DNA from: Urophycis tenuis
Lineage: Eukaryota; Chordata; Actinopteri; Gadiformes; Phycidae
Reading direction: 5' to 3'
DNA: 64,000 bases
NCBI GenBank assembly: GCA_036785325.1
Contig: JAXIVH010000109.1
Location: forward strand, 407,501-471,500
Position 1 is the first letter of the stretch; each line of letters opens with the position of its first letter. The notes below the pieces were generated by a model, which did not search any database, was not told the DNA's origin, and saw only the letters and a program-made list of their open reading frames with translations. Of this stretch, positions 53,740 through 64,000 are shown piece after piece. A program made the translations under genes and the position numbers.

Positions 53740-54290
53740 TCACCTATAGGACACCCATTGAAAGCTGGTATTTATTTAATAAACATATGATGACTATGAT
53801 AATTTATTTTTTCTCATTTTTTGAATGAATGTGATCAAACGAGTCCAGAATGCAGTTGCTAGGTTTCTTACAGGTTCTAACAGACAACAGCACATCCCTC
53901 CATTCCCAATTATAACCCTGGCTGTCCTCGTCATGTTTAAAATTGATTAAAAAAAACTTTGCTGATCACATTTAAAGCTTTTTTTCAGCCCCTTACGAGT
54001 CAGTCTGCGGCCTTTCATCCTCAGGCAAGTGTTGTGAAGTCCCAGCTGATATCCAGAGGTGAGAGTTCCTACTCCATCAGAGCCCGTCTAGTCACTCAAA
54101 TTATCACACACAATCAAAACATGACTTTCTCAATACACATTTACGCTGGTCTAGAAAACACACACACACACACACACGTGTGGTTGAGTTGTGAGGTGGG
54201 AGCTGTGGCCATGTCATTGTTTTCGAGACACTGCTAAAACATCTAAGTATAGATAGACCTGAGTGGCGGTATCAACAGGATGTGTTGCTC
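53740..54290. repeat. Gene C upstream flank, duplicated at gene A; with L2-like relic
   Basis: 53740-53825 matches 2080-2180. 53838-53990 reads VQNAVARFLTGSN and LITFKAF, a decayed L2-type LINE scrap. 54155-54290 (CA run, GTGTGGTTG, GGCCATGTCA, TATCAACAGGATGTGTTGCT) matches 2281-2320 joined to 21793-21872. Confidence 0.6.
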
Positions 54291-54463
54291 TGGGTTATCA
54301 TTCATATACTGAACCTTGAATTTGGATTTTCATGAACAGAACATAGTAAGTAGGCTTTGAGTGAAATACTTTCTGCATTTTAAAAGGCATTTGTTCAAGA
54401 ACACATTTAATAGGCTGTGGTAGAAGACATGAGGAAGAACATCAAAATAATATTTTATCCTAA

Positions 54464-55097
54464 TTCAAGATTCAAGTAAACTTTATTGTCAGTTTTCATG
54501 AATGTACAGGACATACACAAAAACCGAAATGCCTTTTCCCTCGATCCCCGGTGCTAGACAGCATGCAATATAAATATATAAAAATATAAAAATATAAGTA
54601 GCAAAAATGTAAATTAAAAAAAATTAAAAAATGCTAAGGTGGTCGCGAGTATGTGCAATTAAAATAGTAAACGTTAAACAGTAAACAGTAAGATGTGCAA
54701 ATTGTAAACAGTAAACAGTAATCAGTAAGAGGTGCAGTATGGGGGTAATAACAGTAATAGTAATAAATAAACAGTATGGACATTATAAACATTATGAACA
54801 GTTTGGACAGTATAAACAGTTGTAACAGTGTATAAAGAGTATAAACAGGACTGTGAACAGTTATTTAACAGATTTATATACAGTATGAACAGTACTAAAG
54901 TGTAAAGTGGCTGTGCATGGTAGAGGGGGGTGGTGGGGCTTTGCATGGTGGTGGTGGGGGCTGTGCATGGTGGTAGGTGGTAGGGGTGGTGGGGCTGTGC
55001 ATGGTGGTGAGCAGGTGTGTGGTGGTGGATGGGTGGGGGTTAAAGTCCAGGGGGAGAGAGGTTGTGTGCAGGTGTCCGGGGTTGAATGAGTGTGTGT

Positions 55098-55128
<31 letters not shown>

Positions 55129-57160
55129 CTGGGAATGGGAATGGTGGGAGGGGGAGAATGGGTGGGGGTTGGTGTCAGTGTCCAATGTTTGTGCGGGCAG
55201 AGGGCAGAGAAAAAAGGGGGGTCAGTGCTGAGTGGGAGTTCAGCATCCTGACCGCCTGGTGGATGAAGCTGTCCTTCAGTCTGCTGGTCCTTGCCTTGAG
55301 ACTCCTCATCCTCCCCCCAGAGGGCAGGAGGTTAAAGAAGCAGTGGGAGGGGTGGGTGGAGTCACCCGCAATGCTGAGTGCTTTGCGGGACAGGCGTGTA
55401 TTGTAGATGTCCTGGAGGGAGGCGAGGGGAGCACCGATGATCTTCTCAGCTGCTCTCACTATGCGCTGCAGGGTCTTCCTACAGGATGCAGTGCAGCCGC
55501 CGTACCACACAGTGATGCAGCTGGTCAGGATGCTCTCGGTGGTTCCCCGGTAGAAGGAGCACATGATGGGGGCAGGTGCTCTCGCTCTCAGAAGTTTGCG
55601 GAGAAAGTAGAGGCGCTGCTGAGCTTTGCCGGCCAGTGATGTGGTGTTGCAGTTCCAGGAGAGGTCCTCAGTGAGATGCACCCCCAGGAACTTGGTGCTG
55701 CTCACTCTCTCCACAGCAGCACCATCGATGGTCAGTGGGGGGTGCTGGGCGGAGGCCCTACAGAAGTCGACAACAATCTCCTTCGTCTTCTGCACGTTGA
55801 GAGAGAGATTGTTGTCCCTGCACCACACGGCCAGCTGGCTCACCTCTTCCCTGTAGTTTGACTCATCGTTGTGGTTGATGAGTCCCACCACAGTCGTGTC
55901 GTCCGCAAACTTGACGAAGAGGTTGTTGTTGAAAGATGGAGTGCAGTCGTGGGTCAGCAGGGTGAAGAGAAGGGGGCTCAGCACGCATCCTTGGGGGGCC
56001 CCTGTGTTCAGCATGATTGTGCTGGATGCGTTCCTGCCGACCCTGACTGCCTGCGGTCTTCCAGTCAGGAAGTCCAACAACCAGTTACACAGTGAGGTCT
56101 ACAGTCCCAGACAGTCCAGCTTCCTGATCAGCTGCTGAGGGATGATCATGTTGAAGGCTGAACTAAAGTCAAGGAACAGCATCCTCACATACGAGTCCTT
56201 GGTCTCCAGGTGGGTGAGGGCTGAGTGGAGGACGGTGAAGATTGCATCATCGGTCAACCTGTTGGCCCGATATGCAAACTGGTATGGGTCCAGTGAAGGG
56301 GGGAGGATGGATTTGATGTGTTGCATGACCAGCCGCTCAAAGCACTTCATGTTGATGGGGGTCAGTGCAACGGGGCGGTAGTCGTTGAAGCAGGATGAAG
56401 AGGCCTTCTTCGGTACCGGGATGATGGTGGAGCTCTTGAAGCAAGTGGGGACAACAGCTTGGCTCAGGGAGGTGTTGAACATGTCTATGAGGACATCTGT
56501 GAGCTCCTCTGCACATTCCTTCAGCACACGACCAGGAATGTTGTCAGGCCCTGCAGCCTTGCGAGCGTTGATCCTGGAGAGGGATCTCCTCACACTGGCT
56601 GGCGAGAGGCACAACACCTGGTCATCTGCAGGGGGTGGTGACTTCTGTGCAGGGGTGCTGTTGTCTGCTTCAAACCATCCGAATAAGTTATTTAGATCAT
56701 TCAGCAGAGTGGTGTCACTGTCACAGGTCTGTGGTCGGGGTTTATAGTCCGTGATGGTCTGTATCCCCTGCCACAGGCTGCTAGTGTCTCTGCTGTCACT
56801 GAAGTGTTCGGATATCCTGGCACTGTACTGCCTCTTAGCTAGCTTGATGCCCCGGATCAGGTTGGCTCTCGCTGATCTCAGGCCAGCCTCAACACCTGCT
56901 CTAAATGCAGCATTCCGGGCTCTCAGTAAACCACGGACATCACTACTGTGATGGTCTTGGTGTCTGTGACATCATCAATGCATTTGCTGATGTAGGCAGT
57001 AACAGTGTCCGAATACTCCTGGATATTGGTGTGTTGGTTGTAGGTGGCTGCCTGCTTAAACATGGCCCAGTCAGTGGTGTTAAAGCAGTCCTGTAGTGCT
57101 GAGGAAGCAGCCTCTGGCCACACCCGTACCTGCTTCTGGACTGGTCAGGTGACTTTGACC
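54464..57160 (-). mobile_element. 5'-truncated LINE (Rex1/L2-like), late RT intact in blocks
   Basis: Minus strand. The tail TTCAAGATTCAAG is at 54464-54476, with a GTGG-rich 3' UTR minisatellite at 54920-55140. RT is in two large frames: 56099-56617 (RKAAGPDNIPGRVLKECAEE, DYRPVALTPINMKCFERLV, MLFLDFSSAFNMIIPQQL) and 55175-56080 (GAPQGCVLSPLLFTLLTHDC, FVKFADDTTVVGLINHNDES), separated by one stop codon near 56098. Upstream pieces (56923-57123, WPEAASSALQDCFNTTDW) show the end of the endonuclease linker. The 5' end stops just before the Harbinger MITE at 57164. Same family as 46943-47254. Confidence 0.9.
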
Positions 57161-57450
57161 TTAACCCTAGTTTATACTTCTGCGTAAAGTGCCGGAAGAC
57201 GGATAAGGAGAGCCCTCTCCATCGACGGAGAGCCTGACGGAGAGCCTCTCCGTCGTCTCCGTCGGCCTGAAATATTTTTTAAGTATCCGTCACTCCGTCT
57301 ACGCACAACGGAGACCGCAAAGGCTGCGATTGGTCCTCCAAACACATCATTTACACATGAATGACTCACAATGAATCACATTCTATCGCTATCGACTTCT
57401 ATCACAACGTAAACACTGGCAGCGCCATTTATGTATATACGCTTTATACG

Positions 57451-57518
<68 letters not shown>

Positions 57519-57533
57519 GCTTTACTATAGATA

Positions 57534-58187
57534 GATAGATAGACCTGTATTTTTCCAGGCAAAAAGTTGCTAAGAACAGAATTCTTATTTAAGGCAATGG
57601 CCTGGTAGGAGGTGTGTGACCTCCTAAAGGGAAAGGGAAGGGGGAGAGTACATTAAAACATTGACAATACAGGTAAGAAGACGACGATGGGACAATACAA
57701 AGATAGAACAGCAGGCCTACATGAAAAAGTGACATATAAAATAATATACAATACATTGACACATCGTGAGTGGAGCTCTACACCACCAAGCTAAATAAGA
57801 GAATAAAATGGGATAACAATGATAGTGGACCAATTTTTAGAGAGTAGTCGACGGGGATGAGAGGGGTTAGTGAGAGTTATTGTTTGTTGTGACAGCAACA
57901 GATGTGAGTTATGGATTGGGTTAGAGTATGTTTGAAGGAGTTTAGTGTGATAAAGGACTTTAGTTGTATGGATTTTTGAATTTTATTCCAGCTCTCAGCT
58001 GCCGCAGCCTGGAAAGAGAGGTGACCCAACGAGGAGTGTGCCCACGGGGCGTTCAATAGGATGAGTGTGGAAGATCGGGTATTATGAGCTGGGGGTGGGC
58101 GCAGATGAAGAAGTTGAGTTAAATAAGGGGGAGTACGGCCTAGGATAGTTTTGTAGATTAGTGTTAGCCAATGGGTATTCCGCCTAT
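57534..58187 (-). mobile_element. LINE 3' end fragment
   Basis: Frame 57877-58187 reads THWLTLIYKTILGRTPPYL, NTRSSTLILLNAPW and FQAAAAESWNKIQKSI, an RT C-terminus of the L2 type. The tail is (GATA)n at 57533-57543. Compared with copy 1 the flanks are TATA-like repeats of the target site. Confidence 0.75.
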
Positions 58188-58288
58188 ATGGACGCATACA
58201 GCTCCAAAATGCAAACCGACCTACTTGAACTTGTGAAACTTAAAAGAGACGGTGGCAAATTGCACTGAATTGTTGTAATTAGTTTTTT

Positions 58289-59406
58289 GGTAACACTTTA
58301 CGATAAGGGTACATGAATTCTCATGAATTCATGCATGAATTAATGCATGAATTATGCATTAATTCATCCCTGAATATATCAGGAATCATTATGACTTAAC
58401 ATGAATTCACTGATTGTCATTAATGAATTCATGCATAAATAACTCATCATCTAAAGCATTAAGTAAGGTTGGCACATCATTATGAATAATGACCAATTAC
58501 ACATGATCATGGTGATTTCTTGGTTTTTGAAATGTGTTGCAAGGGGTAAGTAAACTATACATTAACTCATCATGAACTAATTAAAATCATTTTCAGAGAA
58601 TATCGAAGAATCCACATTGTTTAAATATAGGCATGTCCTCATTAGCTAAGCATTATCTTTTCATTAGTTAATTATGTCTGTGGCCCCTCAGGTAAAGTGA
58701 TGAACAGGTTGTGCTTTAAAATGCGTGAATGCAGTTTGTAGTCATGCATAAATAGTCAATTTACATTAATTAACGGTGAATTGCTCATGAGTTCATCATG
58801 TTTGTGGCCCCTTAACTGAAGTGGTAAACAGGTGCTTATTTAACATTGATGAATAGTGTTATTAACAATGAAGAAACTGATATTTCATTTATTATTTTTA
58901 ATTACTGCCAACAGGCGCATCAGTGCATGAACACTACACATACACATTTTCTATGAAAACACTGCTTTCCATACAAATTTTACTCACAAAACGAGGCATT
59001 TTAAAGTTTGTAAGTACACCAGGAGTTTATTTAAAAGAGCACTTTTCTGATAGCTTCAACTAGCTGTTGCTAACGCTACTGCTACCGCTGCGTCGACGTC
59101 TCTTCCGTCTTTCCGGATAAGTTCGTAAAAGTCCTCTTCAAAACTCACATGTGTAAGGAAAAGGTTAGTGAATTCAACACTCCATCGAAATGTATTGACA
59201 ACTGGAATAATTGAATACTTGAAATTAGATGGAGTGATAGATCAGGTGTAGGTAACAGATCGGCTCGGCTTCCAAATCGGCTCGGGGTCCTTCGTCTTCT
59301 GATGAGGTCACACAATACGCTATCTACAGCAACACCACTCGGACAAACTAAATTGCATTCGACTTTTACGATAATAGCTAGATAGACAGATTTTCAGTTA
59401 TCTCAG

Positions 59407-59481
<75 letters not shown>

Positions 59482-60806
59482 TATTTTTCACTGATCTCTG
59501 TGTGTGTATTTGTATACACATATACATAAGTCCAACAGAAAAATTACAATTCTTCTCATGTTTTAGTACATTTTTTGCCTAACATAAATTGGAGTCCACA
59601 CACGTAGTCAAAATAAAAAGCAGTTTATTGCTGCTTGGCACACCCCCTGCTCCTCTCGACGTGCAGGGGGTGGAGGACAGGCAAGAGGGACATCTGCATC
59701 TATTTTGGAGGAAATACTTAATTTCCTCGTAAAAGTTGTCCAGTTCTGCTGCCGATCGCCGATCACCACGAAAAAAATTAAACTCTGACGTACAGCCAAT
59801 CACAACTGTCCGACGTATGTGACAATATGATTGGCTGTACGCTTGAATGGGAGTACATTCAAACGTACAGCCAATCATATTGTGTGACGTCATCAGCAAA
59901 CGACGGACCCCGAGCCTATTTGGAAGCCGAGCCGATCTGGTACCTACACCTGATCTATCACTCCATCTAATTTCAAGTATTCAATTATTCCAGTTGTCAA
60001 TACATTTCGATGGAGTGTTGAATTCACTAACCTTTTCCTTACACATGTGAGTTTTGAAGAGGACTTTTACGAACTTATCCGGAAAGACGGAAGAGACGTC
60101 AACGCAGCGGTAGCCGTAGCGTTAGCAACAGCTAGTTGAAGCTATCAGAAAAGTGCTCTTTTAAATAAACTCCTGGTGTACTTACAAACTTTAAAATGCC
60201 TCGTTTTGTGAGTAAAATTTGTATGGAAAGCAGTGTTTTCATAGAAAATGTGTATGTGTAGTGTTCATTCACTGATGCGCCTGTTGGCAGTAATTAAAAA
60301 TAATAAATGAAATATCAGTTTCTTCATTGTTAATAACACTATTCATCAATGTTAAATAAGCACCTGTTTACCACTTCAGTTAAGGGGCCACAAACATGAT
60401 GAACTCATGAGCAATTCACCGTTAATTAATGTAAATTGACTATTTATGCATGACTACAAACTGCATTCACGCATTTTAAAGCACAACCTGTTCATCACTT
60501 TACCTGAGGGGCCACAGACATGATTAACTAATGAAAAGATAATGCTTAGCTAATGAGGACATGCCTATATTTAAACAATGTGGATTCTTCGATATTCTCT
60601 GAAAATGATCTTAATTAGTTCATGATGAGTTAATGTATAGTTTACTTACCCCTTGCAACACATTTCAAAAACCAAGAAATCACCATGATCATGTGTAATT
60701 GATCATTATTCATAATGATGTGCAAACCTTACTTAATGCATAATTCATGCATTAATTCATGCATGAATTCATGAGAATTCATGTACCCTTATCGTAAAGT
60801 GTTACC
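58289..60806. mobile_element. 2.5-kb fold-back DNA transposon
   Basis: Starts GGTAACACTTTACGATAAGG and ends with its reverse complement, with an 8-bp target duplication AGTTTTTT (58281-58288, 60807-60814). The arms are long: 58289 to about 59300 and about 59900-60806 are near-perfect inverted copies, with an indel of about 100 bp in GAATTCATGCAT-type repeats. The central 600 bp holds a (AT)n run (59409-59477) and a 106-codon minus-strand frame (59579-59899) of unknown meaning. TSD length suggests a hAT-like or P-like integration, but no transposase is visible. Confidence 0.85.
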
Positions 60807-60928
60807 AGTTTTTTTTTTTTAGTTTGTGTACGGTTTTTACTTTTAAAAGCATTTCATTTATAACGTGTCCCCTTTTCTATTTAATAATTGATCCCCTCTT
60901 AACTATTTTTCCCTTTTGTACATATTGG

Positions 60929-63113
60929 GAAAAAAATATAAAAATATAAAAAAGTCCTCATACCTGAGGAACTCAACCTCTTCTATGGGCGCTTCGACAC
61001 AGTCAACAAGGAGGTGGCCATCAAGGAGGTGCTCCCTGCAGGCCACCAACCCCTCACACTCTCCCCCTCCGATGTGTTTGCAGCACTGAGCAGGATCAAT
61101 CCACGGAAGGCAGCTGGTCCTGATGGCGTCCCCGGACGTGTCTACAGGGCCTGCGCAGAGCAGCTGACTGAGGTCTGGACTGACATCTTCAACCTGTCAC
61201 TAGCCCAAGCAACTGTCCCTGAATGCCTCAAATCCACCACCATCGTGCCAGTGCCCAAACACTCCACTGCAGTTGACCTCAATGACTTCCGCCCAGTCGC
61301 GCTTACCCCCATCATCGCGAAGTGCTTCGAGAGGCTGGTCCTGGGTCACATCAAATCCTGTCTACCACCCACACTGGACCCCTTTCAATTTGCCTACCGC
61401 CAGAATAGGAGTACAGAGGATGCCATTGCCACGGCACTGCACTCCGCCCTCTCCCACCTGGACAAAAGCCATACATATGTTAGAATGCTGTTCATAGACT
61501 TCAGTTCAGCATTCAACACCATCAACCCCTCCAAACTGATCACCAAACTCCGGGATCTGAACATTGCCCCCTCCCTCCGTAACTGGATACTGGACTTCCT
61601 GACCAACAGACCGCAGTCTGTTAGGATCAACGGTCACACTTCCTCCACCCTCACCCTGAACACTGGCGTTCCGCAGGGCTGTGTGCTGAGCCCTCTCCTG
61701 TACTCTCTCTTCACCCACGACTGCACACCGACACATGGTTCAAACACCATTGTGAAGTTTGCAGACGACACAACGGTGATAGGCCTCATCAGCAACAACG
61801 ATGAGTCAGCGTACAGGGAGGAGGTTCAGTGCCTAGCTGCGTGGTGCGCCGACAACAACCTGTCCCTCAACGCCACGAAGACCAAGGAGATCATCGTGGA
61901 CTACAGGAAAACAAAAGGCGGCACGCACACCCCCCTCCACATTAACGGGACGGAGGTTGAGCGGGTATCCAACTTTAAGTTTCTGGGAGTCCACATCTCC
62001 GACAGTCTATCCTGGTCCCTCAACACCACTGCCCTAATCAAGAAGGCTCACCAGCGCCTCTTCTTCTTGAGGAGACTAAAAAAGGCCCACCTGTCTCCTC
62101 AGATCCTGGTGAACTTCTACCGCAGCACCATCGAGAGCGTACTAACCAACTGTGTCACAGTGTGGTATGGTAACTGCTCCGCCTCGGACCGGAAAGCACT
62201 GCAGGGTGGTGAAAATCGGCCAACGCATCACCGGTTCCCCACTCCCCTCCATCGAGGCTGTCCAGAGGAAGCGGTGCCTGCGTAAGGCGCGCAGCATCGC
62301 AAAGGACAGCTCTCACCCCAACCATAGACTGTTCACCCTCCTCCCCTCTGGAAAGCGCTACAGGTCTCTGGGCACCCGGACCACCAGGTTCAGGGGAAGC
62401 TTTTTCCCCCAAGCTGTCAGCCTCCTGAACTCCAAACCCGCATGAACATTGTGCCCCCCCCAAGGACATACACCCCTGCCCACCCATGACCTGGACCCAT
62501 TTGACCCCCCCCCGCCCCCCAAAGACACTCACCACTGCCCACCCAATACCTGGCCCCCCCCCCCCACCCCCCCAAGGACATGCACCCCCCGCACATCCAG
62601 CACCCCCACACCTCACCCCCCCTGGACATACTAAACTTATTATAATTTATAGCAATGTTATTTATTTATTTATTCCCAACTGCCATTGCCCCCCCACTCC
62701 CATACCCATACAACCCATACTCATCTGTTGTACCCATTCTGTTATTCTGTTATACTGCACTAGAGCACTACTGCACCACCTGCACACTTACTTCTATTTG
62801 CACTACTTCTATTTTGCACACTGTATACTGTTTACACTTTTCACCTGCATGTTATGCCACTGTGAGTAACTGTTTAATACCTCGATGATCACTACCTCCA
62901 TCTGCACTGTTTGTCACTTTGTTAATTACCGTCATTTTAATAACCACTGTAACTTTTCAATTTTGCACCTTATTCTGCATTTCTGCATTTCAACCTGCAC
63001 CTTAATCGCTCATTTGCACTTCTGGTTAGAACGCCAACTGTATTTCGTTGTCCCTGTACTTGTACTCTGCACAATGACAATAAAGTTGAATCTAATCTAA
63101 TCTAATCTAATAT
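60929..63113 (+). mobile_element. 5'-truncated LINE (Rex1/L2-like)
   Basis: Plus-strand LINE inserted at an ATATT-like site in MITE copy 2. It contains RT (61014-62445), a C-rich 3' UTR and an (AATCT)n tail at 63090-63112. Confidence 0.9.
61014..62445 (+). pseudogene. LINE reverse transcriptase with one late frameshift
   Basis: The frame 61014-62285 runs from SRINPRKAAGPDGVPGRVYR through DFRPVALTPIIAKCFERLV, MLFIDFSSAFNTINPSKL, TGVPQGCVLSPLLYSLFTHD, VKFADDTTVIGLI (catalytic) and FKFLGVHISDSLSW to CVTVWYGNCSASDRKAL. At about 62205 a frameshift moves to 62152-62445, which finishes the protein (IGQRITGSPLPSIEAVQRKR, LFTLLPSGKRYRSL, ending SLLNSKPA). The endonuclease is missing. One shift in about 1.4 kb suggests a fairly young copy. 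Confidence 0.92.
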
Positions 63114-63285
63114 TTACTTGCGTGAATGTCATGGCCATTCTTGCGTAGCGACCCCTACTGGTCAAGCGGGAAATTGCATTGCGTATCCGTCACCACGACG
63201 GAGAACTATGAGGGCTCGAGGGGTGTCCGTAGTTACGGAGTCGGATTACGGATTACGCAGTCGGAGAAGTATAAACTAGGCTTTA

Positions 63286-64000
63286 GGCCTGTATGCTAGC
63301 ATTAGCATAACAGTACTGTGGTCTGAAGCGCCAAGGTGGGGGAGGGGTGAGGCCTTGTATGCTCCATTATCAACCCCAAGTTTGCTTCAGCAGGTAGCAC
63401 GAACATCAAACTTGCCAAGCACATAAAGGCCAAGTCCCTTAACCCGTGTACAGCATTTGTTGTGTGTGATATCTCATTCCATGATGTCACAGTGTCAATT
63501 AAAGTATTATATCTTAGCATAATGTACAACTATGGGGTGCAAAATGATGCATAAACGGCAGCTACTATTAAACCATCTTCCATACTTAAAGTGAGGGACA
63601 AAAAATCTTTGGTTATCAAGGTGGTTAAGAAGCAGTAGAAAACTATGTTCCATTTTCTCTACACACACGCAGCCACGACAGTGCACAATTACCATCCACC
63701 TACATTATGGAGACAGTGCAGCTGAATGAAGCAATGCCATTTCGGACTTTGAGGAAGTGCGTTTCCACAGCTCCCCTCACATAACAGTGAGGGGGGCTGG
63801 GACTCGGACCATGGCCATACAATCCTGAGTCTTTCCAAGACTGAGTTTATTAGCTGACTTTAAAGGTCCCATATTATGCAAAATGCACTTTAGAGCGGTT
63901 TTCTATCAATAATATGCATCCCCGGCCTGTCTACAATCCCTCCTGATATGAAAAAAGTTCATCCTCTCGTTTTTTTGCTTTCTTAGTCTTTAGAAAATGT
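63286..64000. other. No gene recognised; possible MITE end at right edge
   Basis: No coding support. At 63863-63893 AAAGGTCCCATATTATGCAA and the bases after it resemble a terminus common among small fish DNA transposons, running off the window. 63777-63795 is a short CCCCTCAC/GTGAGGGG inverted repeat. Confidence 0.4.

Larger units (their letters stand above)
57164..63282. mobile_element. PIF/Harbinger-type MITE, copy 2, expanded by three insertions
   Basis: Outer ends ACCCTAGTTTATACTTC and GAAGTATAAACTAGGCT with TTA target duplications (57161-57163, 63283-63285). The host pieces 57164-57533, 58188-58288, 60815-60928 and 63114-63282 match copy 1 (42244-42921) read in reverse. They are separated by a LINE end, a fold-back element and a second LINE. 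A (TA)n run fills 57453-57516. Confidence 0.85.

Noticed and set aside
62155..62629. Glycine-rich minus-strand frames
   Set aside because: Antisense of the LINE C-rich 3' UTR.
63863..64000. DNA-transposon terminus
   Set aside because: Looks like a known kind of fish MITE end but the other end and target duplication are outside the window, so it is only mentioned in the flank entry.

Overview
This window looks like germline DNA of a teleost fish. It carries a cluster of novel immune-type receptor (NITR)-like genes, all on the minus strand, and transposable elements of nearly every class seen in bony fishes: gypsy, DIRS, BEL/Pao, an endogenous retrovirus, several Jockey-superclade LINEs, hAT, piggyBac, PIF/Harbinger and a fold-back element. 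I see no bacterial-style operons, CRISPR arrays, tRNA or rRNA genes.

NITR loci. Gene A (1-816) has a leader, an intact V exon and the start of an I-domain exon that runs off the left edge. Gene C (51162-53540) can be read end to end as five in-phase exons: leader, V, transmembrane, linker, and a cytoplasmic tail with two ITIM-like tyrosine motifs. It has no I domain. Gene B (45790-48182) is a broken leader-V-I copy whose I exon is split by a LINE fragment and a Harbinger MITE. Fragment D (43911-44040, 43556-43683, 28142-28646) is a decayed 3' half whose tail exon holds a solo LTR. Genes A, B and C share a promoter block with an inverted pair of CCAAT boxes. Non-coding blocks between the genes are also duplicated, so the locus grew by segmental duplication.

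Transposon nests. (1) 2321-21792: a minus-strand gypsy element holds a DIRS element (about 4080-19482), which in turn holds a LINE (4683-6155) and a class I (gamma-like) endogenous retrovirus (6887-17134). (2) 28688-43471: a hAT-type element with an unrecognised zinc-finger-like ORF is split by a BEL/Pao element (29179-41616), whose left LTR was then hit by a piggyBac element and an L2-type LINE. A Harbinger MITE sits in the same hAT. (3) 57164-63282: a second copy of that MITE holds a LINE end, a 2.5-kb fold-back transposon and a 2.2-kb LINE. Most boundaries are fixed by target-site duplications that can be read directly.

Most notable observation. The retrovirus has a 2-kb 5' leader with ten related RNA-like modules (7736-8335 and 8881-8927). 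Each keeps two loop strands (GATACCGC-like and GGTCTGCTTCG-like), while the inner and outer stems change sequence and stay complementary. The provirus also lacks reverse transcriptase through an in-frame deletion that joins protease to RNase H, yet its two LTRs are almost identical and its env frame is open. This suggests a recently mobilised, helper-dependent element. The function of the RNA array is unknown.
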